64,000 nt of DNA from Xanthobacter sp. NM-25 (GCF_022138605.1 NZ_JACBFS010000004.1:248001-312000); one strand, 5' to 3'. Counted from the stretch's first letter, positions 25,132-35,142 are shown. Made by a program: numbers and translations. The notes: generated by a model not told the origin, from the letters alone.

Positions 25132-25752
25132 TCAGCTGCCCGGCGCACTCAGCTTGTCGAGCAGGGGCAGCAGGGTGCCGCGCACGCTCTCCGGGGTCAG
25201 CGGCCCGACGAACTTGTGCACGATGACGCCGTTGCGATCGAGCACGAAGGTTTCCGGAACCCCATAGACCCCCCAGTCGATGGCGAGGCGGCCGGCCGGA
25301 TCCACCCCGACGGCGCTGTAAGGCAGGCCATATTGGCCGAGGAATCGCCGGGCGTTGTCGGGCTTGTCCTTATAGTTCAGGCCCACCACGGCAATGCGCG
25401 GGTCCTTCGCCAGTTCCATCAGCAGCGGATGTTCCGCGCGACAGGGGGCGCACCAGGAGGCCCAGACGTTAACCAGGGCCGGCTTGCCCTTCAACGCTGC
25501 CACATCGAGGCCCGGCACCGCAGCGCCCTCCCGCGTCAGCCCTTCCAGCGCCGGCAACACCGTGTGCGGCGCCGCGCGGCCCACCAGGGCCGACGGCACG
25601 CGCGAGGGATCGCCGCCGCTCTCCAGCCGCGAAAGGAACAGGGCCGCCAGCGCCAGGAACAGCACCAGGGGCAGCGCCACGACCCACAGGCGCCGGCGTG
25701 GCCTTGCCACCGTGGTGTCTTGCGCGGAGGGATGCTCAGGTGCGGATGTCAT
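25132..25752 (-). CDS. ccmG: periplasmic thiol:disulfide oxidoreductase CcmG (DsbE)
   Basis: 206 aa. Membrane-anchored thioredoxin-like protein that keeps apocytochrome c cysteines reduced for heme attachment. A basic N-terminus precedes one membrane anchor (LWVVALPLVLFLALAALFL). The mature domain has ALVNVWASWCAPCRAEHP with the active CxxC, GLNYKDKPDNARRFL, and the cis-Pro loop VYGVPETFVLD, all typical of CcmG. Its ATG overlaps the ccmD stop by 4 bp. Last gene of the leftward ccmC-ccmD-ccmG unit. Complete. Confidence 0.96.
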   Translation of the reverse strand: MTSAPEHPSAQDTTVARPRRRLWVVALPLVLFLALAALFLSRLESGGDPSRVPSALVGRAAPHTVLPALEGLTREGAAVPGLDVAALKGKPALVNVWASWCAPCRAEHPLLMELAKDPRIAVVGLNYKDKPDNARRFLGQYGLPYSAVGVDPAGRLAIDWGVYGVPETFVLDRNGVIVHKFVGPLTPESVRGTLLPLLDKLSAPGS

Positions 25753-25928
25753 GAGGACCTCACGGGCTCGGTGCCGGCCATGCGGGCGCGCCGGCGGATG
25801 CCGCGCGCCTCCAGGTCCGCCAGCGCCCGGCGCTGGCCCCGATAGGCGACGACCATCCACCCGGTCAGCAGCACGAGGCCCAGCAGGGACACACCGTAGG
25901 ATGCGGCGATGAAGATGAAATGGGTCAT
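25749..25928 (-). CDS. ccmD: heme exporter protein CcmD
   Basis: 59 aa, absent from ordinary long-ORF lists. It reads MTHFIFIAASYGVSLLGLVL then LTGWMVVAYRGQRRALADLE and a basic tail. The single hydrophobic helix followed by RGQRRALADLEARG is the CcmD signature. CcmD helps release heme-loaded CcmE from CcmABC. It starts 7 bp after the ccmC stop and ends in a 4-bp overlap with ccmG, so the order ccmC-ccmD-ccmG is tightly coupled. Confidence 0.92.
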   Translation of the reverse strand: MTHFIFIAASYGVSLLGLVLLTGWMVVAYRGQRRALADLEARGIRRRARMAGTEPVRSS

Positions 25929-25935
25929 AATCCGC

Positions 25936-26667
25936 TCACGCCATGGCCTCGGCCGCGGCGCGCGCTTCCAGCGCCTGCACCCGCCGCCGCAAGATCTCGG
26001 TGCGCATGCCCAGCATGTGCAGGGCCAGAAACACCAAGGTGAAGCCGACAGCGCAGGTCATCAGCGGCCACAACAGGCTGCCGTCGATGGTCGAGCCGCC
26101 CATGCGGAACACCGAGGCCGGCTGGTGGAGCGTATTCCACCAATCCACTGAGAACTTCACGATGGGCACATTGACGAAGCCCACCAGGGTGAGAACCGCC
26201 ACCGCCCGGCCGGCCCGGTTGGGATCCTCGATCGCCGCGCGCAGAGCCATCACCCCGAGGTAGAGCAGCAGCAGCACCAGCATGGAGGTCAATCGCGCAT
26301 CCCAGACCCAATAGGTGCCCCACATGGGCCGGCCCCACAGGGAGCCGGTGATGAGACACAGCGCGGTGAAAGTCGCGCCGATGGGCGCCGCGGCCTTGTG
26401 GGCCACGTCGGCCAGGGGGTGGCGCCAGACCAGAATACCGATCGAAGAGAGCGCCATCATGGTGTAGCCGAACATGCCGAGCCAGGCGAACGGCACATGG
26501 ATGTACATGATGCGCACCGTCTCGCCCTGCTGGTAGTCCGCCGGGGCGCGGAAGGCGAGCACGAAGCCCACGCACAGCACCGCCACCGCCGCCGCCGCGA
26601 GCCACGGCAGCACGCGGTCGGAGAGCTTCATGAAGCGAACAGGGTTGGCAAGGTCGAGCACCGGCAT
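25936..26667 (-). CDS. ccmC: heme exporter protein CcmC
   Basis: 243 aa from ATG 26667. A six-helix membrane protein that presents heme to CcmE. The tryptophan-rich heme motif is present as WGTYWVWDARLTSML, and flanking His residues are in YIHVPFAWLG and LHQPASVFRMGG. The N-terminus reads MPVLDLANPVRFMKLSDRVL. Upstream in-frame sequence to 27222 overlaps the lysR gene and is not coding. Between this gene and the lysR 3' end lies a 319-bp spacer holding a Mo-box-like palindrome about 119 bp before the start codon. It is separated from ccmB by lysR and a ModE-like gene. Confidence 0.95.
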   Translation of the reverse strand: MPVLDLANPVRFMKLSDRVLPWLAAAAVAVLCVGFVLAFRAPADYQQGETVRIMYIHVPFAWLGMFGYTMMALSSIGILVWRHPLADVAHKAAAPIGATFTALCLITGSLWGRPMWGTYWVWDARLTSMLVLLLLYLGVMALRAAIEDPNRAGRAVAVLTLVGFVNVPIVKFSVDWWNTLHQPASVFRMGGSTIDGSLLWPLMTCAVGFTLVFLALHMLGMRTEILRRRVQALEARAAAEAMA

Positions 26668-26782
26668 GAGAAGCCTTCTAGAGCGCCCCGGCGACGGAGG
26701 GAAGCGGGCAGCCCCTGGCCTCACCGTCGCAGGCCACACCGCCACAGGCCCCGCCCGCGTCCGGCGATGGAGAGGCTTGACC

Positions 26783-26812
26783 ATCGCTATATTTAAAAGA
26801 ATATAACGTAAT
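26783..26812. promoter_or_regulatory. Mo-box-like ModE operator upstream of ccmC
   Basis: The half-sites are CGCTATAT (26785-26792) and ATATAACG (26801-26808), 8 bp apart, within ATCG...AACGTAAT. This matches the known Mo-box layout, ATCGCTATATA-N6-TATATAACGAT, to which ModE regulators bind. A ModE-like gene lies 1.3 kb away (28096-28461). Confidence 0.7.
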
Positions 26813-26940
26813 CGCGCGAACGCGGCGCCCTGCTGAGCGGCGCCCGGACGGCGCGCAAGACAGAGGATTTGCCCTCCGCCAGATGGCCGCGACACGGCGA
26901 AGGGGCGCAGGAACTCCGTGGTGGGAGTGTTCCGAAGGAG

Positions 26941-26970
26941 GCACCGGACGCAGGCGACTGCGCCCGGTGC
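26941..26970 (-). terminator. hairpin after lysR
   Basis: GCACCGG/CCGGTGC (26941-26947 and 26964-26970) with an inner CGCAG-GCGA-CTGCG stem forms a stable hairpin with a GNRA-type loop just past the lysR stop. No T-run follows on the minus strand, so it is only a possible terminator. Confidence 0.4.
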
Positions 26971-26986
26971 CCGCGGTCCCCGTCGT

Positions 26987-27916
26987 TCACACCCGCTCCA
27001 GCTCAGGCTCCCGGAGTGGTGTGGAAGCAGCGGCGGGCTGCACAATTGCCGCCTCCGCGTGGGCCAGCAGCGCGGCCGCCAGCGGTGCCGCCGGCTCACG
27101 ATCGGACATGAGAAGACCCACGGTGCTGTGCCGTTCGGGAGAGACCAGCGGCACCGCCGCCAATCCGGCGGGCAGACCGAGGGTTTCAAGGCAGCTTTCG
27201 GGCACGATGCCGGTCCAGCCACCGGCGCGCAGCTGCGCCCAAAGCCCCACCAGATCGGACACCTCCAAGCGCGGCTCCGGCGCCAGCCCGAGCGCCGAGA
27301 AGACCGAGTCGATCACCTGCCGGGTCACTGTATCGCCGGTGGGCAGGCACAGCGGCTGCGCTGCAACCTCGGCCCAGGTGATGCTGTCGCGCGCCTCGGC
27401 CGCCACCTGCGAAACCGCCACATAGCTCTCGCGTCGCAGGGCGATGCCGCGGACCCGTTGCAACGGCACGAGTTCCGCCAGCGTCACCGCCACGTCCACT
27501 TCCCGCCCGTCCAGGCTGCGCTGAACACCGTCGGCGGTCAAAGCGAGCAGTTGCACCCGCACGGCCGGATGGCTGGCGCAGAAACCGTGGAGCAGCGCCG
27601 ACACCGTAGGCACCGTGGCCGCCACCGCCCCCACCCGTACCTGTCCGGACAAGCCTGAGACGGTGCCGGACAGCTCCCGGCGCAGGCCATCATAATCGGC
27701 CACCATGCGCCGCGCCCAGGCGAGCACTCGCTCGCCTTCCGCCGTCAGGCCCAGGAAGCGATGGGAGCGGATCACCAGAGGCAGCCCCAGCTCCTCCTCC
27801 AGGCGCCGGATGCCAGCCGACAAGGTGGGCTGGGAGACCTGGCACATGCTCGCCGCCCGCCCGAAATGACCCTCGCGCGCGACCGCGACAAGATATTGCA
27901 GTTGGCGCACGAACAT
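26987..27916 (-). CDS. LysR-family transcriptional regulator
   Basis: 309 aa from ATG 27916 (GAGG nine bases upstream; earlier in-frame ATGs are badly spaced). The N-terminal winged HTH reads MFVRQLQYLVAVAREGHFGR, then AASMCQVSQPTLSAGIRRLE and ELGLPLVIRSHR. The C-terminal part is a LysR effector domain with VRVGAVAATVPTVS, VDVAVTLAELVPL and SPERHSTVGLLMSDREPAAP. Ligand unknown. It is divergent from the ModE-like gene; a second Mo-box-like palindrome lies 32 bp upstream of its start, so ModE may control it. Together with modE it splits the ccm genes. Confidence 0.92.
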   Translation of the reverse strand: MFVRQLQYLVAVAREGHFGRAASMCQVSQPTLSAGIRRLEEELGLPLVIRSHRFLGLTAEGERVLAWARRMVADYDGLRRELSGTVSGLSGQVRVGAVAATVPTVSALLHGFCASHPAVRVQLLALTADGVQRSLDGREVDVAVTLAELVPLQRVRGIALRRESYVAVSQVAAEARDSITWAEVAAQPLCLPTGDTVTRQVIDSVFSALGLAPEPRLEVSDLVGLWAQLRAGGWTGIVPESCLETLGLPAGLAAVPLVSPERHSTVGLLMSDREPAAPLAAALLAHAEAAIVQPAAASTPLREPELERV

Positions 27917-27947
27917 GGCCATCATCCTCTTTCGATACACAGGCTCA

Positions 27948-27971
27948 CGTTATATCGGGATGGGAATAGCG
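27948..27971. promoter_or_regulatory. second Mo-box-like palindrome in the lysR/modE divergent promoter
   Basis: CGTTATAT (27948-27955) and GAATAGCG (27964-27971) are separated by 8 bp, the same 24-bp frame as the site at 26785-26808. The right half deviates at two positions from ATATAGCG. It lies 32 bp before the lysR start and 125 bp before the ModE-like gene. Confidence 0.5.
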
Positions 27972-28095
27972 ACAAGCGAGGGACGCATTTGCTAGAGTGC
28001 GGAACCGGCCCGGCACCCACCCGCGCACTCGCGCAGATGTGCACGGCCGCCGCCACGGGCGGCCGTTTGGGCGATGATGTGCGCAGGAATCCGTG

Positions 28096-28461
28096 ATGGC
28101 GTCGCTGAGCGTGAGAATTGATCTGAAACCCGGCAGCCGGCTCGGCCCGGGCAAGATCGAGCTGTTGGAAAAGATCGCGGCGTTCGGCTCCATTTCGGCC
28201 GCCGGCCGGGCCATGAACATGTCCTATCGCCGGGCCTGGGAACTGGTGGAGGAGCTGAACGGCCTGTTCCAGAGCCCGCTGGTCTCCGCCCGCACCGGCG
28301 GCAAGCACGGCGGCGGCACGGCCCTCACCCCCCTCGGCCTGGCCGTGGTGACCCGCTATCGGGCCATCGAGGAAGCCGCCACCGAAGCCGCCAAGCTGCA
28401 TCTGTCGGCCCTGCAGGCGGAACTGTCGGCCGCGCCCGCCGCCGGCGACGAGGCCCGCTGA
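28096..28461 (+). CDS. ModE-like winged-helix regulator, single domain
   Basis: 121 aa. It matches the N-terminal DNA-binding half of ModE: GSRLGPGKIELLEKIAAFGS, ISAAGRAMNMSYRRAWELVE and the conserved RTGGKHGGGTALTPLG segment. The C-terminal molybdate-binding MOP domains of E. coli ModE (another roughly 140 aa) are missing, as in several alphaproteobacterial homologues. AGGA lies seven bases before ATG 28096; a GTG precedes it directly. It is divergent from lysR and its 3' end is only 1 bp from the convergent ccmB end. It may bind the nearby Mo-boxes. How it senses molybdate without a MOP domain is unclear. Confidence 0.88.
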   Translation: MASLSVRIDLKPGSRLGPGKIELLEKIAAFGSISAAGRAMNMSYRRAWELVEELNGLFQSPLVSARTGGKHGGGTALTPLGLAVVTRYRAIEEAATEAAKLHLSALQAELSAAPAAGDEAR

Positions 28462-28462
28462 G

Positions 28463-29134
28463 CTAGCCTCGCGCCGCCCGCAGGGCCGCCGCGGCAGCCA
28501 CCGGCCCCAGCACGATGGCGAACAGGGCGAGGCCGAGCAGCACACGGAACGGCGTGCCGAAGGGCACCGGGCCGCTCACTGCCGCCGAAGTGGCGGAAAC
28601 GGCGAAGATCAGCACCGGAATGGCCAGGGGAATCACCAGAACGGCGATCAGCAGCCCACCCCGGCGGAAGGCCCCGGCAAACGCCGCCCCCACCAGGCCC
28701 AGAAAGGTGACGGCGGGCGTGCCCACCAACAGGGTGAGCACCACGGCGCCGATCGCCGCCGGCTCCAGATTGAGCATCAACGCCAAGGCCGGGGCTGCCA
28801 CCACCAGCGGCAGGCCGGTGGCCAGCCAATGGGCCAGGCCCTTGGCGGCGGCGGTGAGCTCCAGCGGCATGGACGAGAGACTCAGGGCATCCAGCGAGCC
28901 ATCCTCCACATCGGCGGCGAACAGGCGCTCCAGCCCGATGAGACTCGCCAGCAGCGCGCCCACCCAGAGAATCGCCGGACCGATCCGCGCCAGCAGGACG
29001 AGATCCGGCCCCACGGCGAACGGCACTACGGTGATCACCGACAGGAAGAACACCACGCCGAGCCCGGCCCCGCCGCCCGCCCCCAGGGAGAGGGCCATAT
29101 CGCGCCGCACCACGGCGAAGAATGCACCCATCAT
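28463..29134 (-). CDS. ccmB: heme exporter membrane subunit CcmB
   Basis: 223 aa, six hydrophobic helices. With CcmA it forms the ABC part of the heme-handling CcmABCDE machinery. The N-terminus FFAVVRRDMALSLGAGGGAG, the VVFFLSVITVVPFAVGP helix and the SLIGLERLFAADVEDGSLDA loop are typical of CcmB. ATG 29132-29134 overlaps the ccmA stop by 4 bp; a second ATG follows at once. Its 3' end meets the ModE-like gene with a 1-bp gap, leaving no room for a terminator. Confidence 0.94.
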   Translation of the reverse strand: MMGAFFAVVRRDMALSLGAGGGAGLGVVFFLSVITVVPFAVGPDLVLLARIGPAILWVGALLASLIGLERLFAADVEDGSLDALSLSSMPLELTAAAKGLAHWLATGLPLVVAAPALALMLNLEPAAIGAVVLTLLVGTPAVTFLGLVGAAFAGAFRRGGLLIAVLVIPLAIPVLIFAVSATSAAVSGPVPFGTPFRVLLGLALFAIVLGPVAAAAALRAARG

Positions 29135-29793
29135 GGCTCCAGTTCCCCAAGGTCTGCGCCCGCCGCATTGCTGCCCTGCGCGGTAAGGTCCAGACCCGCG
29201 CTCTCGCCCAGATCGAGGGGGGCGTGGGTGGCGGCGATCACAATGCCGCCTTCGGCCAGATGCGCCCGGCCGAACGCCGCAAAGCGGGCCTGCGCCCGCA
29301 CATCGAGGGCAGTGGTGGGCTCATCGAGAATCCAGACGGCCCGGCGCGAAACCAGGAGGCGCGCAATGGCGAGCCGTCGCTTCTGCCCCGCCGACAGCAC
29401 CGAGGCGCGCAGCCGCCCAAGTCCGCCCAGCCCCACCTCCTCCAGCGCCTCGTCCACAGACAGGCCCGTGGGACCCAGCACTGCCCGCCAGAATTCAAGG
29501 TTGGCGCGCACCGTCAGGGCCCCCTTCAGGGCGTCATCATGGCCGAGATAGTGGACCTGCTCCCGCAGGCCCGCTTCCGCGGCGCAACCCGCGAGCCGCA
29601 CGGCGCCGGCGCTCGGCTCCAGCAATCCGGCGAGAATCCGCAGCAGCGATGATTTGCCGACCCCATTGGGTCCGGTGACCACCAGCGCGCGGCCCGCCTC
29701 CGCCTGAAGATCGAGATTTTGGAACAGGGTCTTGAAGCCGCGACGGCAACTCAAGCCCTCGCCCCGGAGGGCGGTGATGGGAGGAACCGTCAT
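29131..29793 (-). CDS. ccmA: heme exporter ATP-binding subunit CcmA
   Basis: 220 aa ABC ATPase. Walker A GPNGVGKSSLLRILAGL, signature VLSAGQKRRLAIARLL, Walker B AVWILDEPTTALD and switch His in IAATHAPLD are all present. ATP hydrolysis by CcmAB releases holo-CcmE for cytochrome c assembly. It is the first gene of the leftward ccmAB pair, coupled to ccmB by a 4-bp overlap, and is divergent from acnA across 162 bp. The rest of the pathway continues at ccmC-ccmD-ccmG 1.8 kb away; ccmE, ccmF and ccmH are not in this window. Confidence 0.94.
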   Translation of the reverse strand: MTVPPITALRGEGLSCRRGFKTLFQNLDLQAEAGRALVVTGPNGVGKSSLLRILAGLLEPSAGAVRLAGCAAEAGLREQVHYLGHDDALKGALTVRANLEFWRAVLGPTGLSVDEALEEVGLGGLGRLRASVLSAGQKRRLAIARLLVSRRAVWILDEPTTALDVRAQARFAAFGRAHLAEGGIVIAATHAPLDLGESAGLDLTAQGSNAAGADLGELEP

Positions 29794-29887
29794 GACCCCT
29801 GCTTTGGATGCATTGCGGATTGCCTGTTCTTATCGCATGACCGCGCTTTGAAATGGCTCTATAAAGCCGCCAAACCACGCCGTCCAA

Positions 29888-29912
29888 GGTGGTGGGGTGC
29901 CTCTCCACCACC
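29888..29912 (+). promoter_or_regulatory. stem-loop in the acnA leader
   Basis: GGTGGTGGGG (29888-29897) pairs with CTCCACCACC (29903-29912) with one G-U pair and a 5-nt loop. It lies 43 bp before the acnA start codon. It could influence acnA mRNA translation or stability; its role is unproven. Confidence 0.35.
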
Positions 29913-29955
29913 GGCGATTTGGCGTTGGTCGTCATTGAAACGGAGAGAACGCGCC

Positions 29956-32652
<2,697 letters not shown>

Positions 32653-32674
32653 TCCCGCCAGGGGATTGAACACA

Positions 32675-32708
32675 GCCGGCCCGGGGAAACCCGGGCCGGC
32701 TTCTTTTT
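32675..32708 (+). terminator. strong intrinsic terminator of acnA
   Basis: GCCGGCCCGGG (32675-32685) and CCCGGGCCGGC (32690-32700) form a perfect 11-bp stem capped by GAAA and followed by TTCTTTTT. It begins 23 bp after the acnA stop codon. Confidence 0.95.
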
Positions 32709-32808
32709 GGCCGCTGCGGTGCGGCATGACACCCCTTTGTGACTGGTGCCCCCGCCTCCGCTCCGCTATCCCACCAGCAGCCCCTCTTTCGGTGTCGACC
32801 TTGCCGCG

Positions 32809-33543
32809 ATGATTCCATTCCGCTCCGCGTTCCTCCTCGCCTTTGCTCTTGCGGCCACCCCGGCCGCGGCACAGAGCCAGCCGCGAGCGGTGGTGGAGCT
32901 GTTCACGAGCCAGGGCTGCTCCTCGTGCCCGCCGGCGGATGCACTGCTGAGCGAGCTGGCCAAGGATCCCGACATCATCGCCCTCACCATGCCGGTGGAC
33001 TATTGGGACTACATCGGCTGGAAGGACACCTTGGCCCTGCACGGCCACTCCATGCGCCAGAAGGCGTATGCCGATCGCCGGGCGGACCATAAGGTCTTCA
33101 CCCCGCAGGCCATCGTCGATGGTGTGGTTGCCGTCAAAGGCAGCGACAAGCCGGCGCTGCAGCGCGCCCTGCTTGAGCGGGGTGCCGCGCCGCGGGGCCT
33201 GCCGGTGGCCCTGAAGCTCGAACGCGCCGGTGAAAACCTCGAGATCGAAGCGAGCCCGGCAGCCGTGCCCCCGGAGGGGGCGGAATTCTGGGCCTGCCCC
33301 GTGGCCCGCTCGAAGACGGTCGCCATCGGCCGCGGCGAAAATGGCGGCCGCAGCGTCACCTATTCCAATGTAGTGCGCGGCTGGGTGAAGATCGGGCGCT
33401 GGGATGGCAGCAGCAGCCGGCTGCACATCAAGCTCGCATCCCTGGAGCGCGAGGACGCAGATGCGGTGGTGATCCTGCTGCAAGCCGGCAGCCCCGCCGC
33501 TCCCGGCCCGATCCTCGGGGCCGCCACCTTCCCCTTGAAATAA
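32809..33543 (+). CDS. DUF1223 secreted thioredoxin-like protein
   Basis: 244 aa. ATG 32809 gives MIPFRSAFLLAFALAATPAA with an AQ cleavage site, a clear Sec signal peptide. The mature protein opens with VVELFTSQGCSSCPPADALL, the DUF1223 signature with a CxxC pair on a thioredoxin-like first strand and helix, then VDYWDYIGWKD and FTPQAIVDGVVAVKG. Periplasmic. The function of the family is not established; the CSSC pair suggests redox activity. It follows acnA after its terminator, so it has its own promoter. No partner is adjacent. Confidence 0.88.
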   Translation: MIPFRSAFLLAFALAATPAAAQSQPRAVVELFTSQGCSSCPPADALLSELAKDPDIIALTMPVDYWDYIGWKDTLALHGHSMRQKAYADRRADHKVFTPQAIVDGVVAVKGSDKPALQRALLERGAAPRGLPVALKLERAGENLEIEASPAAVPPEGAEFWACPVARSKTVAIGRGENGGRSVTYSNVVRGWVKIGRWDGSSSRLHIKLASLEREDADAVVILLQAGSPAAPGPILGAATFPLK

Positions 33544-34019
33544 CCCCCTCGGCCGCCAGGCCTGCGGCCGACGCGCCGCGTCACCCGGCCCGTGCCCGCG
33601 GTCGCCGCCATGCGCCCGGGCCAAAAAAAAGCCGCCCGGAGGGGCGGCAACTTTGGGGGTCTGAAGTCGATGTATAGCAGTGGCCGGCTCGGATGCACCC
33701 CGGGGGGCTGGGGGGGCTGGGATAGACCGGAGCGCCTCACGAACCGGCCCTGCTACGAGAAGGACTATCTCCCGCCGCCGCGGCGCGCGATGGGCCGAAA
33801 TCCGGCGACACTGTGATTCCATTAACGAAGCCGTGATCCTTCGGCCACGCCGGCGGATGGAGCAGCCGGCTACGGAAAAGAATTGAAAGGTACGCCCGGT
33901 GCGGCAATCATGTCAGCCGGGTGTCAGCGGTGGGCACCAGCCTCAGGTTCAGGCCCCTGCAAGCAAGCCCACCCCTTACGAACAAGCCCACGCACGCGAG
34001 ACAGACAAGCGGAGAGACG
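33544..34019. other. 476-bp gene-free stretch with structured elements
   Basis: No protein gene is credible here. It contains a minus-strand intrinsic terminator with T8 (33623-33648) and a long inverted repeat (33675-33687 with 33744-33755), described as a possible small RNA. The rest, up to the DUF2794 gene, shows nothing recognisable. Confidence 0.55.
33623..33760 (-). ncRNA. candidate small RNA ending in an intrinsic terminator
   Basis: On the minus strand, GCCGCCC-CTCC-GGGCGGC is followed by TTTTTTTT (33630-33623), a textbook terminator, yet no minus-strand gene lies within 830 bp upstream of it. Just upstream, TAGCAGGGCCGG (33755-33744) pairs with CCGGCCACTGCTA (33687-33675) to form a 12-bp stem with one bulged A enclosing about 56 nt. 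The 5' end and promoter are not defined. It does not show the SRP RNA or tmRNA signatures. Confidence 0.35.
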
Positions 34020-34358
34020 ATGGGAGACGTCGAGCCCATACGCCAGCCTCAGCCGGCCCCCGCTGCCCGGGTGACCTTCGACCGGCGGGAGCTGGACCGG
34101 ATCCTTGATCTCTATGGACGCATGGTGGCCCTTGGCGAATGGCGCGACTACGCCATCGATTTCACCCGCGACAAGGCCGTGTTCTCCATCTTCCGCCGTA
34201 GCATGGATGTGCCGCTTTATCGAATCGAAAAGGATCCGCGTCTTGCGCGCCGGCAAGGTGCCTACGCGGTGGTCTCACAGACCGGACTGATCCTGAAGCG
34301 CGGCCATGAGCTGCCGCGGGTGCTGGCGGTGCTGGAAACGCCGCTGCGCACGGTCTGA
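34020..34358 (+). CDS. DUF2794 domain-containing protein
   Basis: 112 aa from ATG 34020 with GGAGAG just upstream. After a Pro-rich N-terminus the domain reads VTFDRRELDRILDLYGRMVA, EWRDYAIDFTRDKAVFSIFR and PLYRIEKDPRLARRQGAYAV, matching the alphaproteobacteria-restricted DUF2794 family. Compact, soluble, probably cytoplasmic, with mixed alpha/beta pattern. No enzyme motif. Function unknown. It is a useful marker that the host is an alphaproteobacterium. It is convergent with irr across about 240 bp. Confidence 0.88.
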   Translation: MGDVEPIRQPQPAPAARVTFDRRELDRILDLYGRMVALGEWRDYAIDFTRDKAVFSIFRRSMDVPLYRIEKDPRLARRQGAYAVVSQTGLILKRGHELPRVLAVLETPLRTV

Positions 34359-34596
34359 TGCGCATCGCCTGACCGCGGCCGCGCTCCCATTTCCCCGCAG
34401 GAGGCGCAGCGCCGAGGCGGCGCAAGGCTCCGCCGCCTGAAAGCAGCAAACAGAACGTCACTCAAGCAGCTAGATGGACAGAGCGTTTGAACGCCCGCTG
34501 GCCTGACAGGCCAGCCAGACAGCCGGTCGAGCAACCGAAGCACCTCATGCCCCACGCCGGAGGGGACGCTGGGATGGCGAGGGCCGGATGCGCGTC

Positions 34597-35142
34597 TCAG
34601 GCCGCGCGGCTGCTCTTGCGCCGCAGGCGCACCACCACATCAACCCGTTCTACCTCATAGCCTTCCGGGGGCTCGGGCAGCAGATTCACAGCCACATCGC
34701 TGGCGGGAATGTCCACCAAGTCGTTCTGCCCCTCAAGGTAGAAATGGTGGTGGTCCGAGGAGTTGGTGTCGAAATAGGTCTTGGACCCGTCCACCGCGAC
34801 CTCGCGCAGGAGGTGCACTTCGGTGAACTGGTGCAGGGTATTATAGACCGTGGCCAGAGAGACCGGGAACCGCGCCTTGATGGCCTCCTCATGGAGGATT
34901 TCCGCGGTGACATGGCGATCGCCCTTGGCGAACAGCAGCCAGCCGAGCGCCAGCCGCTGGCGGGTCGGGCGCAGGCCAACTTCACGCAGCATCTCGCGCA
35001 CATCGTGGAAGGGACAGCCGGTGCGCCGTGCCACCGTAATGTCACGCAACTGCGCAACCGGAAGCATGGGCTCGTCGTTCAGCTCGGTGCTCTGGGCAAT
35101 GGAAGCACCGAAGGCGGATCGGGATCGGGGCATCTCGTTCAT
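34597..35142 (-). CDS. irr: iron response regulator Irr (Fur superfamily)
   Basis: 181 aa. Residues 43-48 read GCPFHD, the heme regulatory motif that drives heme-dependent turnover of Irr in Bradyrhizobium. The Fur-type fold follows: LREVGLRPTRQRLALGWLLF, ARFPVSLATVYNTLHQFTEV with the recognition helix, and the metal-site region NSSDHHHFYLE carrying the HHH cluster needed for secondary heme binding. Irr controls heme synthesis and iron uptake through ICE boxes. TTG 35154, ATG 35142 and ATG 35133 are possible starts; 35142 is taken. It is divergent from dsbB. HemB in this window is a classical Irr target in relatives. Confidence 0.93.
   Translation of the reverse strand: MNEMPRSRSAFGASIAQSTELNDEPMLPVAQLRDITVARRTGCPFHDVREMLREVGLRPTRQRLALGWLLFAKGDRHVTAEILHEEAIKARFPVSLATVYNTLHQFTEVHLLREVAVDGSKTYFDTNSSDHHHFYLEGQNDLVDIPASDVAVNLLPEPPEGYEVERVDVVVRLRRKSSRAA

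Larger units (their letters stand above)
26668..26986. other. 319-bp spacer upstream of ccmC, with Mo-box and hairpin
   Basis: No gene is recognised. It contains the AT-rich Mo-box-like palindrome (26783-26812) in otherwise very GC-rich DNA, and a GNRA-type hairpin GCACCGG...CCGGTGC (26941-26970) just beyond the lysR stop that may end lysR transcripts. The leftward promoter of ccmC must be here. Confidence 0.6.

Noticed and set aside
25736..25928. longer ccmG start at 25860
   Set aside because: It would overlap ccmD; ATG 25752 gives the normal anchor and a 4-bp overlap with ccmD.
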